Origin: Cryptomeria japonica
Taxonomy: Eukaryota > Streptophyta > Pinopsida > Cupressales > Cupressaceae
DNA: 64,000 nucleotides
Reading direction: 5' to 3'
Assembly: GCF_030272615.1 (NCBI RefSeq)
Contig: NC_081414.1
Location: 911,279,009 to 911,343,008 of the forward strand
Shown here: positions 42,971-55,702 of the stretch, in pieces
Numbering within the stretch: position 1 is the stretch's first letter
Layout: each line of letters begins with the position of its first letter
Position numbers and translations under genes: made by a program
The notes under the pieces: model-generated
Database searches by the model: none
What the model was told of the DNA's origin: nothing
The model's input: only the letters and a program-made list of their open reading frames with translations

Positions 42971-44781
42971 TGTTGATGTGTCTTTTGTACACGACCAAAC
43001 ACAAAATAAATACCTAAAGGTACCTTATCCTCTCTTGAACAAAGTTTCCCGACTACTGAAGATCTTGCCGAAGGATCAGTCGGAGGAACTCCAAGGTTCT
43101 GATATGTAGGTTCTCTATGTGTGGATAAGCTCTTTGCAGTACGATGTGATTTTGCTGGAATCACAAGGGGACTTACGTTTGACTGCCTGAATGTCTGATT
43201 TGCTTTGGATATTGCTGGAACGTGAGATTTTACTGGCCGTTGATTTTGACTAAAGGGAAAATGAGTGTTTTCAAGAATTTCGCTCTGGACCCTTTGGAAG
43301 GGTCAGGAGCGAAAATCTTGTTTTAGCCTAAAATCCTTCATCTTTCCCAACTCTAATTACCCCCTAAGGCTAGAACATTTCAAAACACCTCCAAGCATGC
43401 CTTAGAAACTAGGAATTTGGTCTTGACAAGTGAGAAATTGAGGTTTAAGGGGAATTTCGCTCTAGACCCTTTGGAAGGGTCAGGAGCGAAATCCCTATTC
43501 TTGGCTAGTTTCTCACCTAGGTTTGTCTCATTCTCCTTCAAACTTGATCAATTCAACTTCCTCCTATCGCAATCAAGACAATCCACCATCCAACTGGCTC
43601 CAGGCAAGGTCAAACTAGGTCTTTAAGGCCAAAAGAAGGCTAAATGGAGGATTTCGCTCTGGACCCTTTGGAAGGGCCAGGAGCGAAATTCTCCTCCCAG
43701 GTGTATTTTCGCCATTTCAAAGTTGCAACCTCCTCTCTTAGGCAAACATGCATCAAAACTTTATCAACTATGCCTCAAAAGTCAACAATCTTGGTCATAT
43801 CCTTGAACAAAGTGGAGGAAAAGTGGATTTCGCTCTGGACCCTTTGGAAGGGTCAGTAGCGAAATTCATGTCTTGGGTCCTAATCTTCATCCTTTAATGC
43901 TTTCAAACACTTCTTAGGCAAGAACATATCAAAACCTTCACCACATGTCTAAGGAACAAGACTTTTAGTGCAAACAAGGTGAAGAATTGGTGTCTTCTTG
44001 GAATTTTGCTCTGGACCCTTTGGAAGGGTCAGGAGCGAAAATCATCCTTGGGCTCAAATCCGAACTTCATTTTCACATTTCTTCACTGCAAAGAAGTGTT
44101 TTGCCTTCACAAATGCCTGGGAATGAGCTAGTTCATGACTTTGGGCAATGTAGAATGTCTTATTGAGAATTTTGCTCTGGACCCTTTGGAAGGGTCAGGA
44201 GCGAAATTTGACATTTTGGTCTCTTCGTCAGGATTCATGTATGGAATATAACATTTAAGTATAAGAAAGAAGAAAGATATTTCTTATACTTTAAGTTATA
44301 TTCTATATATACTGTCAGGATGTTTGAGAGTGGTTTCGGACCTCCAGGAGTTATAATGCAAAATCTAGTTTTTGGAGGATTCTTCAGTTTTCTAGACAGT
44401 CAAATTTCAGGATCAGGAAGACATTCCAGACTTGGCCAAATTTCAAGGCATTTGAAGATCAGGATGACATTCCAGACTTCATCACTCACCAACTTGACCT
44501 AGCTCAGACCTTCAAGGATGATACTCACTCATTGAGCAAGACACAATTAGCAACAAGAGCAAAACTAGGCCCTAAGGAAGACTCTCAAAGAAACCCTAAT
44601 TCTGGGGCCCCGTGGACTCACCCTGGCTGAAGCAGAGCCTGCCATTCTAGTGATCCCTCTGACAACACTCAGCATGCAAAGGCTAACAGACAAACCCTAA
44701 AAAGCTAGAAAGCAAACCCTAGAAAGGAAAAAAGTAAGGGTCCCCATTTGCAATGGGGCGATGTGTGAATACGTCACAACA
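42971..44781 (-). mobile_element. Short solo LTR, target duplication GGTCC
   Basis: The sense start is at 44781 (TGTTGTGACGTATTC) and the end at 42971 (plus strand TGTTGATGTG). Flanked by GGTCC at 42966-42970 and 44782-44786. Only 1811 bp: the terminal hairpins, a long hairpin (about 44235-44310), six palindrome units and the conserved 3' end remain, with no ORF. It looks like an internally deleted, non-autonomous form. Confidence 0.9.
43279..44206. repeat. Six hairpin units, variant stem
   Basis: Units near 43279, 43455, 43650, 43829, 44004 and 44167, with core GACCCTTTGGAAGGGTC and outer TTCGCT..AGCGAAA. Compared with GTCCC..GGGAC in other LTRs, both sides of the stem have changed together. 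Spacing is 163-195 bp. Confidence 0.8.
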
Positions 44782-44786
44782 GGTCC

Positions 44787-45832
44787 CAACACACACTCTA
44801 CACCTAAGCTGGCACCTATAACCAATGAGACTAACCACACAAGGACTCTCAAGCAAGAACTCACACAGAACCACAAGAATAAACTTCCAGAGTCGTAAAA
44901 CTCATCAGGACAAAAATGCATCCAATAAGCATAATCATAAATCATAAAGGGGAAACACATGCAGGAGTGGAGTGTCATCACATGCCATCCTCATAACATA
45001 ATAACATAATAACACAAGGCACTAGCCTGATGGACATGTGGAGCCATCTCAACCTATGAGAGACTAAGGGAGATTAGCTTACTGTCTTCACGGCCTTCTC
45101 ATGGTTATCCTAAAACATCCTCCCTAGGACTAAGCTATGAGGCTCCAAAACTATTCATTATCTTGTTTAATTGAGTTATAATTACCCATCCCAATTAATT
45201 CATTTTCAATGTTATCACTTGTTTACAAATCATGGAAAACTCCAATGTGCCCTGGTGGTCTAGACTTCATGCATCCTTACAAGGAACCTCATGCAAGCCT
45301 ATCTCTCGTGACCCCAGTCATCACAAGGAAGCCCACTCCTCCTAACATGGCCCAACAATAAATCACAAGAGGCTCTACCAACATAAATACATGAGAATAA
45401 TATTCAATGCAGCCAAAAACTTCCACACATACTCTTACAACATATGGAAGGCTACAACAACATCAATATAACAAAACGAGCCTCTTGGCTAGCAATAAAC
45501 AAAGGCATAACAAGCCATGAAATGCTGCCATCAAATAAAAGATAACATCACAACAAGGCCTACTCACTTGCTGGTCCAAAACAACATAGAAATTATCTCA
45601 ATCATCCATGGCCTATCCACATGGAAGAGAGTCTAAAATACCCAAGATGGTGTAGAGAAGTAAATATACGTAAAACCATCAAAATACATCAAACTGATAA
45701 AAGCCAAATTTGGAAAATATTAACAGATCTCAAATAAAGCCTCTGCTACAAAAATCAATTCGAGAAAATTAATTAAAATAAGCAAAACTGTGAAAAACAC
45801 ATAAATCAGACAGGTTCATGCATTTGCCCAGC
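44787..45832. other. Continuation of unidentified repeat, no gene seen
   Basis: Non-coding. It follows the GGTCC duplication of the short solo LTR and continues the sequence present before 42966. No boundary is clear before the short tandem repeats at 45833. Confidence 0.35.
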
Positions 45833-46112
45833 AGGTTCGTGCTATTGTCAAAAAGTTAGCTCTTTTGTTCAACAAGTTAGCTTTTCTGTTCAACAGATTA
45901 GCACATTTGTCAATAGGTTCGCGCATATGTTCAACATGTTCACACATATGTTCAACAGGTTCGCACATATGTTCAACAAGTTCGCACATATGTTAAATAT
46001 GCCTAAATTGGACGAAATATTTAGAAACTTACGACAGAAAATAAATCAGGTTAGCGCATATGTTCACAGGTTCGCACATATGTTCAACAGGTTCGTGCAT
46101 ATGTTAAAACAT
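45833..46112 (+). repeat. Tandem repeats of about 21 bp
   Basis: Irregular tandem units of the type TTCGCACATATGTTCAACAG, clearest at 45920-45995 and 46055-46105, with an internal ACATATGT palindrome. They lie upstream of the leader of the LTR ORF at 46372, the place taken by palindrome arrays in other LTRs. Confidence 0.6.
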
Positions 46113-46371
46113 CGCATATGGGTATGAATAATCAGATTTTTGAAAGTTTGTTCAAGATTTTAGTTTGATTTCCATAGCAATCCTTTGAAAATCTAAGTCT
46201 TGTGCAATCTGATTTCCATTCATAATTAATATTAATTTGAAAATTCATAATTCTAGGATTTATCATATCATTTTCAAATTAATATTTAGTTATTTCCTTG
46301 AAAGGTCTTAAATCCTATACCCTAAGATATTATGCTCAAACCCTAACTTTAAGCTTTTGTGTAGGTATCAA

Positions 46372-49300
46372 ATGATGACCCCCAAGGCCGGAGGATCCAC
46401 TACTCGACAGACTCTCATCAAGGAGGATCAGAGGAATGATGAATTGGAGACGAGGATCGTGTCCAAGTGGAGCAATATCGAAGACACCAACCTAGGAAAC
46501 TTCAATATGAAGAAGTTTTGAGAGGAGCCCTACATCGGCAAGCCATCACCTGTTGCAAAGAAGATAATTGAGAGTGGCATCATCAAGGCTGCAGGTTTCC
46601 CTCCCGCAGTCAAGTGTCATGAGTTGATGATCGAGTGTGCCTGGTACTATGATTCACACTCAAGGACGATTGTAGCCGAGGATGGAACTATCTTAGCCTA
46701 TCTTTTGGAGGAAGCTATAAGTGAAGCCTTTCATCTCCCAGAACATAGAGACATGATCTACAAAAGTCTAGAAGGAGCTAGGTCTATCTATGAGGATGAT
46801 CTTGATTCCTGCTTGAACTTCATTAACAAGAATTGGCTACTCAAGAGCAGACCTCGCCTGAACAAGATTCCCAATACACCACACAGAATCGACTTCCAAG
46901 AAGAATTCAAGGACTTGATAACCTTGCTCAATCGGGCCACGGGTGCCTCTCAAGCTTTCTTCTTCGACAAGTGGATGTTCTTCATACAACTGATCGTCCA
47001 AGGAAAGGGAATGCTCAATTGGGCTAGAATCATTAGCAACACCCTAGACGTGCAATTGAGAAGACTAAGGCCTACCGAGTCATTTCACATGAGTTCATAT
47101 GTTATATATGCCTTGATCAGAGGTTTTGAGTATGTAGGACTACCTCACAGAGGAGATGTTGGAAGAGGACCCGGAGAAATAAGAGTTTGTGATTCTTATG
47201 TTCAACTGCATCATCCACTAGGAAGTGACTACAAGCTAGTCAATGACACCTTCACGATGTATATCACCAGGACATTGCAAGGAGGGATTCACAATCGACT
47301 GTCTCTAGATGCACAGGAGCTTGTGAAGAAGCATGGTGCATGGTTGATTCAGTTTCCAAAATTCACATACATCGGAGTTCATGGATGTCCTTCACCTCCC
47401 TACATGTTGCCGAGATATCCTACAGACAGGATAATACTACTTGAGGTGACTAGGCAGTTGGCAGCTTATGCAAAGGCATCAAGACACAAGCATGGAAATG
47501 GAATTCCCGTACCCATCCTACTAGGGAATTCAGTTGAAGTGTGTCCTAATACTCAGGCCGTGGAAGATGCGGAGAAGGAACTATCTCTATATTCATTCAC
47601 ATCCTTTGCCTCAAGGGAGAATTTTGATCCTCATGGTCATATAGAAGAGACAGTCGGGAAGATGTACAAACATGAGTTTCAAGTGGAAGACTTTTGGATG
47701 AATGTCTAGGATGATGTAGAGGTCAAAAGAAAGATGCATTCCAGGTTACCCTTGGATCTCATCAGGAAATGCAAAATTTATAGAGTAGCTGATCAAGCCC
47801 AAGACAGTGGTAGATACCTCCAATCCTCCTATGAGAAGGAAGATAAAGAAGTGAAGGTAGATTGGAATGAGCCCGAGGTTTTAGACCTAAGAGCTTTGAT
47901 GGCTCCTGTTTTATCTTGCACTCGCAGATGGGTGGACATACAACATCAAAAGTTGAAGGAGCAGAATGTATCTATGACATTCACCTTGGAAACAAGACCA
48001 GAAGAAGGAGAGGCAAGTGTGAGTGAGAATACTTCTCATTCCAAAGGTTCAAAGAGGAAAGAAGGACCTGAGAAGAGAGAGCCTTCCAAGAAGAAGCAAA
48101 AAATGAATCCTGATCGCCCACCAAGCACATCTTCTAGGCATGAAAAGGAAGCAAGTCAAGGAGAAGATCAGAGGCAGATAGTGTATGAAATTGATGAGTC
48201 TATGGAATCCATGGTACAAAATGATAAACAAGGAAAATGACAGATGCCTCAGCATTCATCAAGTCAATCTCCCCAGGTTGGTGCTAATGAGCAACAAGAA
48301 GAAAAGAATGATGATGAAGCAACATCTCCTTTCAGGGAAGATAGACCTTTGCCTAAAGAAATACAAGTGAGAGAAAGGAGATCTATCATTCCAGATTGGC
48401 TAAAAGAGAGGTTGACAAGGGTAGTTGTGGTCGAAGAGGAAGAACAAGTATTTGACTTGGAAAGCCTCATAGGAAATTCTCATGAAGAAATAGAAAAGAA
48501 GAAGGCCACAAAGATGTCAAAGGTAATTAGAGATGAGACAGGCTCTAGGAAAGTGCAGATAGCTACACCAGTGGTAGAGAAGTATGAAGATGAGATTTTA
48601 GCAGAAGAATACGATCTGGAAACATTTGATCTTGGTCCACTTACCACTGTGCAAGCCATGGAAGAAGCAACTGATTCACTGAAAGCACTTAATGACAAAC
48701 TCAAAGAAGAAATGGAAAAGAATAAGAAACTAGAAAAGGAGGTCAGTGCTTGGAGAAATTATTTTAGCCATCTTAATCAACCTTTGAGACGACAGGATCC
48801 AGCAATATCTCCTTTGCATGCACTTCCTCTTGAATCAATAAATGAAGTGGAAAGGGTAAAGAGCTTGGTCCAACTCATGAGTTCTTGGATTGATGAATCT
48901 TACAAGGTAGCTATGGAATTTGCAACAAGGATGATGAAGACAGTCCACCGTGCTATCCAAGTTCTTGAGAGTATCCATAATCTATTGGTAACTGTGGATG
49001 CATTTGCTCACACTAGAGATGTTGTCATCCCGGTCTTGCAAGTGATAAGAAGGACACCAAGACAAATTCTAGCACAAGAGAAGATAATGAGTGGAGAAGC
49101 CCATAGTCTTCTGCAGTGGTTAACTTTGCTCCAAATAAAGGAAGTTCTTTTCGAAGATATCAGTTCTAGGTGCAGCCAAGTTGAGGGAACTATCCACCCT
49201 ATTCAAGACAAGGTATTTGAGGTATTGTGTACGATCCTTGGCAGAAGAATTGAGATCGAGACGGATGTAGACATCCAAGAATTGGAAGACAAGATCAGGA

Positions 49301-49572
49301 TCATCTTTTGCAAAGAGAACACAGTAACCAAAGAGCAGCGAAATCAGATGCATGCTATTATGTTCCTGATTGAGAAAACAAAAGAGGTGGAGCTTGGATG
49401 GGAGACAACTCTTCTCACTGCCTTTGATCAAGTTCTTCACTTGGAAGAACGAATGAAGAATATTCCTGAGATTCCCATTGCTGAGATTGAGGCGGTCACG
49501 TCCAGATTCATTGAATATGCTAGAAAAGAGCATAGAAAGGGGAACAAAGTTCTAGATGAAAAGTTATTATGA
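46372..49572 (+). pseudogene. LTR-encoded protein homologue with three nonsense codons
   Basis: One frame of 1067 codons from ATGATGACCCCC to TGA, broken only by in-frame stops at 46519-46521 (TGA), 47707-47709 (TAG) and 48238-48240 (TGA), with no frame shift. It is a close relative of the ORF at 20166: same core motifs (GIIKAAGFPPAVKCHELM, GRGPGEIRVCDSY, LPRYPTDR), a basic stretch near codons 560-590 and a coiled coil near 761-796. It shows the C-terminal third that the 20166 copy has lost, including a long helical-looking tail. The first stop stands where the relative has CGA, consistent with CpG decay. Confidence 0.75.
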
Positions 49573-49685
49573 GATGATGTGGCAACTTAATTCCTATTGG
49601 TCTATGTCTCCTCGTTATTTGTGCCAATTCCTATCGGCTATGGATTGATAATGTTTATCTAAATGGGGACTTTTTTTTTTGTAAC

Positions 49686-49777
49686 AAACCCTAATTAGGG
49701 TTTAGGTGTCAAAATCTCAGCCATCGATCTTCTTTTGATCCAGGCCGTTCATTGTATTTGAGAGTGCTATATAAGCC
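49686..49777 (+). promoter_or_regulatory. Inverted telo-box plus TATA box
   Basis: AAACCCTAATTAGGGTTT at 49686-49703 and GCTATATAAGCC near 49767-49778, the same spacing (about 64 bp) as in the solo LTR at 39085. Confidence 0.6.
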
Positions 49778-51557
49778 CTCACTCATTTCATTTTAAGGGG
49801 TTAGAAAAGGGTTAGAAAAATTAGAAAGTTGGAGAGAACCAAGTTTAAAGTTGGAGTGCTATATACTTCTAATTGAGTAGTGAAGAGAGAAAGTTGAACA
49901 ATTGTTGTTTATTTGGCTATGAGATCAATGAAATATTGAAGTTATGGTGTTTTGTTGCAATCCTTGTGGCTGCTTTCATGGTTGTTTATCTTCTTGAATC
50001 ACTCTTAGTAGAGATAGCATTTAAATTTTAAGTTTGAAGGATGAATGTTGTGCCTGATCTTCGATAAGACTCACATTCCAAACCACTAGCCTTGTGTCAA
50101 TTGGAAACATTAAGATTGATTAAGAGTTCAATCATCATTAGAAGTATTGATATGGATCTCCTTGATAGTATCTATCTCCTTGGTGATTTGAAAATCGTTG
50201 AATCCCCTTAGAAGATCGCACCAATTCCAGTGGAGTTGTAATCTTTTGGCGATACTGAAATTGGTAAAATCTTATCAAGACCAGTCCTCATTAAGTCACT
50301 CTTAAGATTAGTTTAAGTATCTCTTCCTCGAAACCTTTATCTATTGATCTTATTTGAAAATCTGTTAGTATCAGGAGAATCCTGTTTCCTCATTGGGAAG
50401 GTAGTTGCACGAGCAAGCTTTCTTTGAAAGTACGTAAGGCCCCTTGAAAAAACAGTAAATAGAACGACCATTGGTGGTTATCCGCGAGTAGAGATCCAAC
50501 AAAGCAGAACCTTGAAGTCCTTCCGATTGATCCTTTTTGCGATATCTTCAGCATTCAGAGACTTTACTCAAGAGAGGATAAGATACCTCTGGGTATTTTA
50601 TTCTGTGTTTGGTCCTGTATAAAATACACATCAACAGGAGGAGAGCTCGTTGCTCTGTGTAGATCACCCCGCTGCTACCTCTATCCGATCTCTATCACTG
50701 CTGAGGGATGTCATGACATGGATGACCTGTTGACGTGTTTTTTATGACTACATCAAACATAGAATAAAGTTGCCTAATGGTCACTTCACTCGCTCTTGAT
50801 CAAAGTGCGATTGCATGCTAAGATTGCAAGAAGTTCAAACAATCGACTCCAAGGTTCCTTTATGCTACGGACGTGACTCAGTTGGCTGATGTGATTGTTG
50901 GTAATCCAAGGGGCCTTACGTTTGCATCATTCTTTCACTTCTTTGTTGTGGCTAGAACTCCATCATCGGATATGGCAATTCTGCGATGCTGCTGCTTCGA
51001 ATGGACTAAAATGAATTGAAAGTAAAGGGGAAAAGGGTTTAGAAGGATCTAAATCTACTCCCAAGGGCAATGATAACGATGAAGAGTGCTTTGGTGGACA
51101 AATTCCAAATCAACCAAGCTGTGCTTCGCCAAGTTTAACTACAACTCCGCAAGAACCGGTGCAATCTTTTGAGTATGTTGAAGGATTTTCACATTGAGAA
51201 TGTGCATTTGAATACCCAACACGACGCAATCCAAACAACTATTCTCAATCGAACTTAGCACAAATTTGGGGGTTCAAGCTAACTTTACACTGCAACTTAC
51301 AATCAGCAAGATGCAAAAAGTATGAACCATGAAAATTCATCGAACACCATTACATTCTCTATTGAAATCAAAGCACTTTATCTAACAAGTGAGAAAATAA
51401 AATTCTACTCTAAGTGAGGAAGGTGAAACCATGCAACTTTTGGAAAATAACTTAAGTGGACACCATCAGAGAACAATGTTTCACTGTTATTATTTCAAAA
51501 ACTTATCACAACAATCTCATACAAATCTCCCCCCTTTTACAAATGAGGGGGTCACCC

Positions 51558-51608
51558 CTTTATATAGGCCTCAAGCCATGATTACATGCAAAACCCTAAT
51601 TAGGGTTT
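51558..51608 (-). promoter_or_regulatory. Inverted telo-box and TATA box
   Basis: AAACCCTAATTAGGGTTT at 51591-51608; in the sense (minus) direction CCTATATAAAGG follows about 25 bp later, closer than in the other copies. Confidence 0.55.
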
Positions 51609-51846
51609 TCCCAAAAGATTCTCCACTCAAGATGCAACAAGGCGGGAATTAGCAATAAATACCCCATAAAGCCCATATACAATTAATTACAATCTTGCCA
51701 AAAATGGCTCCCATAAAGCATTAAATGCACCACCTCTTTCAAATTCGCCCATCATGGGTTGAATATTCATCCATGCAAAAATCACCCCATTATGTCATAA
51801 ATGCTCCATCATTTCCACATGCGGTGGCTGCATGCAAAAGGAATCT

Positions 51847-52130
51847 GCCATAAATTCAACATGCAATGACTGGGTCGCCATTTCGTCAAATATTCCGGCA
51901 ATGAATGCGCCACCATACTGCCATGCGTTCAATAGATCCTCGCCATGCAAGTGGACCCCGTTGTCGTATATCCGCTCTTGCACAATGTGCCATAAATTCA
52001 GCATGCAATGACCGGGTCGCCATTTCGTCAAATATTCCGGCAATGAATGTGCCACCATACTGCCATGCATTCAATAGATCCTCGCCATGCAAGTGGACCC
52101 CATTGTCGTATATCCACTCCGGCACATTTG
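51847..52130. repeat. Two tandem copies of a 142-bp unit
   Basis: Both copies start GCCATAAATTCA and continue through GGGTCGCCATTTCGTC and CAAGTGGACCCC, differing at a few bases. Small ORFs across it are by-products of the repeat. Confidence 0.8.
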
Positions 52131-53139
52131 GAATTGTTGGAGAGAGAAAATTTGATTCAAGAAGAATTTTCTTGAAGTCTCTTCAACTTTCCTTGCTTGG
52201 AGAAGGTTTTCATCAATTTTCATCATCTCCTATTTTTTAGGGATTCTCCACAAATTAGGGTTTCAGGTCCAGGAGGGAGAGAATTCTCTCACAAATCCAA
52301 GTCTACCATCATTTTGAAATTCGGATGATTCTTGATGCCCGAGAGTGGATTTTTCAAATTTTTTCCTGGGGGGAAAATTTCTTGTTCAATTCATCCTTGA
52401 TTTCTTCCTTGCCTTTTTTTTTCCACCTTCAATTCATTCCGGCATGGAATTCATGTTGTGAAAGAATTCTCCTTTGAAAAGAAATTTGTTCCTTACCCCT
52501 GAGGAAGGAAAATCTTCATGCCTTAGATTTCCAAGAACTATGTCGTGAAGGAAGGAATTTCCATCACTTAGTCAATTTTTTAAGAATTTCTTTTTCTTGG
52601 GCACAATTCTTTCTCGAGGAAGGAATTTTTTTGTGCTCTTTGAATTCATCGCATCCGCAGGGAGCTTTTTGACCAATTTGCCACATTTCCTATTTTTTAG
52701 GAATTTTCCTAAAATTTAGGACCTGGGTCCAGGAGATAGAGAATTATCTCAAGAGTCCAAATCTGCAAAACTTCTTGGATTTTGATAAGATTTGGTGTCT
52801 AAAAATGGAAATTTCAAAAAATTTCTCGAGGGGATTTTTTTGCTTTTCATTCCTCCTCGACCCTTGGATTTTCATGCCTTAGACAATTTTTTTTAGTTTT
52901 CCAGCTTAAGCATGGAATTCATGGGGGAATTCACTTTGTACGGTGGAATTTCATCATTTTGCACTTCTTCCATGCCTTAGTCGTCTTGAGGCTCATCTCT
53001 GTGGATTTCATTACATTATGGTTTTCTTTGATTTTCCATGACAATGGAATTTTGGAGTTTGAATCTTTCCTAGGGCACAATTCTCATTAGGCAAGGAATT
53101 CATCCTTTTTTCATACTTTCCATTCCTACTTCCATTTGG

Positions 53140-54025
53140 CGCCTTGACTTGGCTTGGGGTGGATTTTTGACCTTGTCATGGAATTCACAATTCCTTCCAT
53201 CTTCCATGTTGACCTTCCTTTAGCGCCATGCCAATTTCCTTGGGCGGATTTTTGAATTGAAGGAGGAATTCATGATTTGGAGGATTTTCCTTCATTACCC
53301 CTCTTTAGCGCCCTCCTTGTGTGTTGGGTGGAATTTCCCTTAGGTGGAGGAATTCATAATTTTATCTATCCTTGACCCTTCAAATTTGGCGCCTTCTTGA
53401 GTGCTTGGGCGACATTTTTCACTTGCCATGGAATTCAATGATTTCAACACTCTCCATGTTGACTAGGTTTTGGCGCTTTGACCAATGCTTGGGCAAAATT
53501 TGCAAGTGGAGGAGGAATTTGATTTTCTTCACACTTTCCATGCTACCCCCACTTTGGCGCCCTCCATCATGCTAGGGCGCAAATCTACCTAGGGGAAGGA
53601 ATTCTCTATTTTTCCTTCCTTCCATGACACTTCAAATTTGGCGCCCTCTTGAGTGCTTGGGCGACATTCTTGCTTGAGGAAGGAATTCATCAAATTTCAT
53701 GCATTCCAAGGAGACTCCATTTTGGCGCCCTCACTTGGCTTTGGGTGGATTTTGGCCATGAAGGAGAGGAATTTGATGTTTTCTACCAATTCAGGTGATG
53801 TATATATATGAAATTTCAATGAATTCCATTTGGCGCCCTCCTGAGGAGTAGGGCAAAATTTTGTGCTTGCCAAGGATTCAATGCATTTTAATGAATTCCA
53901 AGGTCACCTCATTCTGGCGCCCTATGACATTCTTGGGCGGATTTTTTACCTTGTCATGGAATTCACAATATTTTCTATTTTCCACGTTGACCTTACTTTG
54001 GCGCCATGCAAATGTCTTGGGCAGA
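53140..54025. repeat. GGCGCC-type repeat array, about 11 units
   Basis: Units of about 80-90 bp, each with TTTGGCGCCCTC (or close) and, about 15 bases on, CTTGGGCGGA or variant. The clearest starts are near 53142, 53387, 53555, 53637, 53724, 53829, 53918 and 53998. GGCGCC is itself palindromic. It occupies the same LTR region as the other palindrome arrays. Confidence 0.65.
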
Positions 54026-55008
54026 TTTTTGCTAGGAGGAAGGAATTTTGAGCATGGAGGAATCTTCCTTTACCAGAATATATATATGAAATTTAACATT
54101 TAAGTATAAGACCTTTCTTATACTTTAAGTTATATTTCATATATATTGGCAAGATGTTTGAGAGTGGTTTCAGGTCCCTAAGAATCATAATGCAAATTCT
54201 GGATTTTGGAAGATCTTTATAATTTTCAGATAGTGAAATTTCAGGCCATTTTCGGATTAGGATGACATTGGTGGATTGATGTGAATTTCCAGACTTGGAT
54301 GAGTTTGCGTGCTTTCCTCTTCTAGAATATGAGTTCCATACTTAACCTTTTTTTTGATCAAACTTGTCTGCCTTCTGACTCTTCCGGATTTAGAAATTAT
54401 CTTCAGGAACGTTCACTCTTCAGCGTCTTCAGGGATGTTCAGTTTTTCAGTGTTTTCCTGTAAAGAACCTGCCAAAAATAGATTTTCCCAAATAGTAAGT
54501 GTTTCAAAATGTTAGGGCTTGGACAAAATAGGTTAGGAAAACACTTACTAAAAACAGAAACTTACTAAAATTAGAAATTACTAAAAATAGTAAGTTTGAT
54601 TTTTGGCAAAATTAGACCTATTCGGGAGGGAGTGAAACTTACTAAAAATAGTAAGTGCTCAGAATTCTCTCAAATTTTATTGGGAGGTTCCTTGAAGGGT
54701 CCTGATTCCAGTTCCCAGTTCCCAGTTCCCAGTTCAGTTTTTCCAAAACCCTAAAAGAAATCCCTAAAATCTAGGACTGAAGGCAGAAACCCTAAAATTA
54801 GCAAAACGAGTCCTAGACTTCATCAAATTCACCCAAACGAAAAGCATACTTGACCAATATGACCCTCAAACACTCACAAACTTAGAGAGAGACTGATGAG
54901 ACTGCTACGAAAAGACCCAAAAATGCAAGCCAAAAGACCGGGAGGGCCTAAAAAGTAGGGGGTCCCCATTTGCAATGGGGTGATGTGTGAAAAGGTCACA
55001 ACATGACC

Positions 55009-55607
55009 CATGACCGCCGTGGAGCCCTGGGTGTTGCGTTGCCTGTGGCGGGCCGAGAGATTTTTTTTTCTTTTTGTTTTCCGCAGGGTGGCTATGCGTG
55101 CCAAGGCGTTTCTTTTGAGTGTTGTAGACCCTCGCTCATTGCCGCTCTGCAAAGGCCACACAGAGGAGCCCCCATAGACCCCCTCCGCCTCTCTGTGTAT
55201 CCTGCATGGAGGAGGTGTGATGCGTTGTTGCGTAGAGCCGCCGGCTAAGACGCAAACCTCGCCTAGAGGATGAGCGATGACAAAGATGAAGGTGAGGGTC
55301 GAGGGTCGAGGGTGAATGCACACAATAGCAGTCAGATGCGCAGCGTGGATGCACAACACCGTCTGTTGATCACCAAGGGCACAGGTGGGAGGGTCATGGA
55401 TGGATGCCAATCTGCCATTCAAAATCCTTCACATGGATGATGGAATGTAGGTCTAATGTAGGGTCCAAGATACAATTCGAGTATCATCCATGACTCCCAA
55501 ACATCCATGATTACCACTTGATGAAAGAAACTAACACCACAGAAGCTCCAACTTAGATGAAGAGATGTCTAGATTGCTTCAACAAATCTGATCAAATTTC
55601 GCAACTT
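55009..55607. other. Interelement sequence, no gene seen
   Basis: A GC-rich start and no supportable gene. The open frames crossing 54874-55422 run into the solo LTR end and have no recognisable content. Confidence 0.4.
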
Positions 55608-55620
55608 GGCTCTGATACCA
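55608..55620 (-). other. Second iMet-type primer-site motif
   Basis: Minus strand TCAACA followed by TGGTATCAGAGCC, the usual plant copia LTR-end/primer-site junction (initiator tRNA-Met). It lies 10 bp beyond the 3' end of the tRNA-like sequence. Confidence 0.55.
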
Positions 55621-55631
55621 TGTTGAGACAT

Positions 55632-55702
55632 GGACCAGCTAGGACTTGAACCTAGGACCTTCCATACACTACTTGAGTGCTCTACCATTGAGCTACTGGC
55701 CC
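55632..55702 (-). tRNA. tRNA-like sequence (probable pseudo-tRNA)
   Basis: The minus strand folds as a tRNA. The 7-bp acceptor GGGCCAG/CTGGTCC has one G-U pair. The D arm is AGCTCAATGGTAGAGC with a good A box, and the T arm CTAGG-TTCAAGT-CCTAG is perfect, giving the B box GGTTCAAGTCC. The anticodon arm (CTCAAGTAGTGTATGGA) does not pair as a normal 5-bp stem, so I cannot assign an anticodon. It lies between two copia LTR-end/primer-site motifs and is probably part of a repeat rather than a functional gene. Confidence 0.5.

Larger units (their letters stand above)
46113..50636 (+). mobile_element. TGTTGTG-family LTR, 5'-truncated, ends at 50636
   Basis: Has the leader, acceptor TTTTGTGTAG (46365), a broken long ORF (46372-49572), telo-box palindrome (49686), TATA box (about 49768) and the family 3' end (ACACATCAACA at 50636). 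No TGTTGTG start is found; the true left edge may include the 45833 repeats. It is followed by GGAGG. Confidence 0.7.
50728..55003 (-). mobile_element. Solo LTR, 4276 bp, target duplication TGACC
   Basis: The sense start is at 55003 (TGTTGTGACC, hairpins, GGGGACC) and the end at 50728 (plus strand TGTTGACGTG). Flanked by TGACC at 50723-50727 and 55004-55008. Contains a long hairpin (54074-54150), a GGCGCC repeat array (53140-54025), a 142-bp tandem duplication (51847-52130), and a telo-box/TATA pair (51608-51558). No long ORF homologous to the LTR protein was found. Confidence 0.9.

Noticed and set aside
54874-55422. 182-codon minus-strand ORF crossing the solo LTR start
   Set aside because: It spans the LTR terminus and target duplication, has no recognisable content, and part is GC-rich flank.
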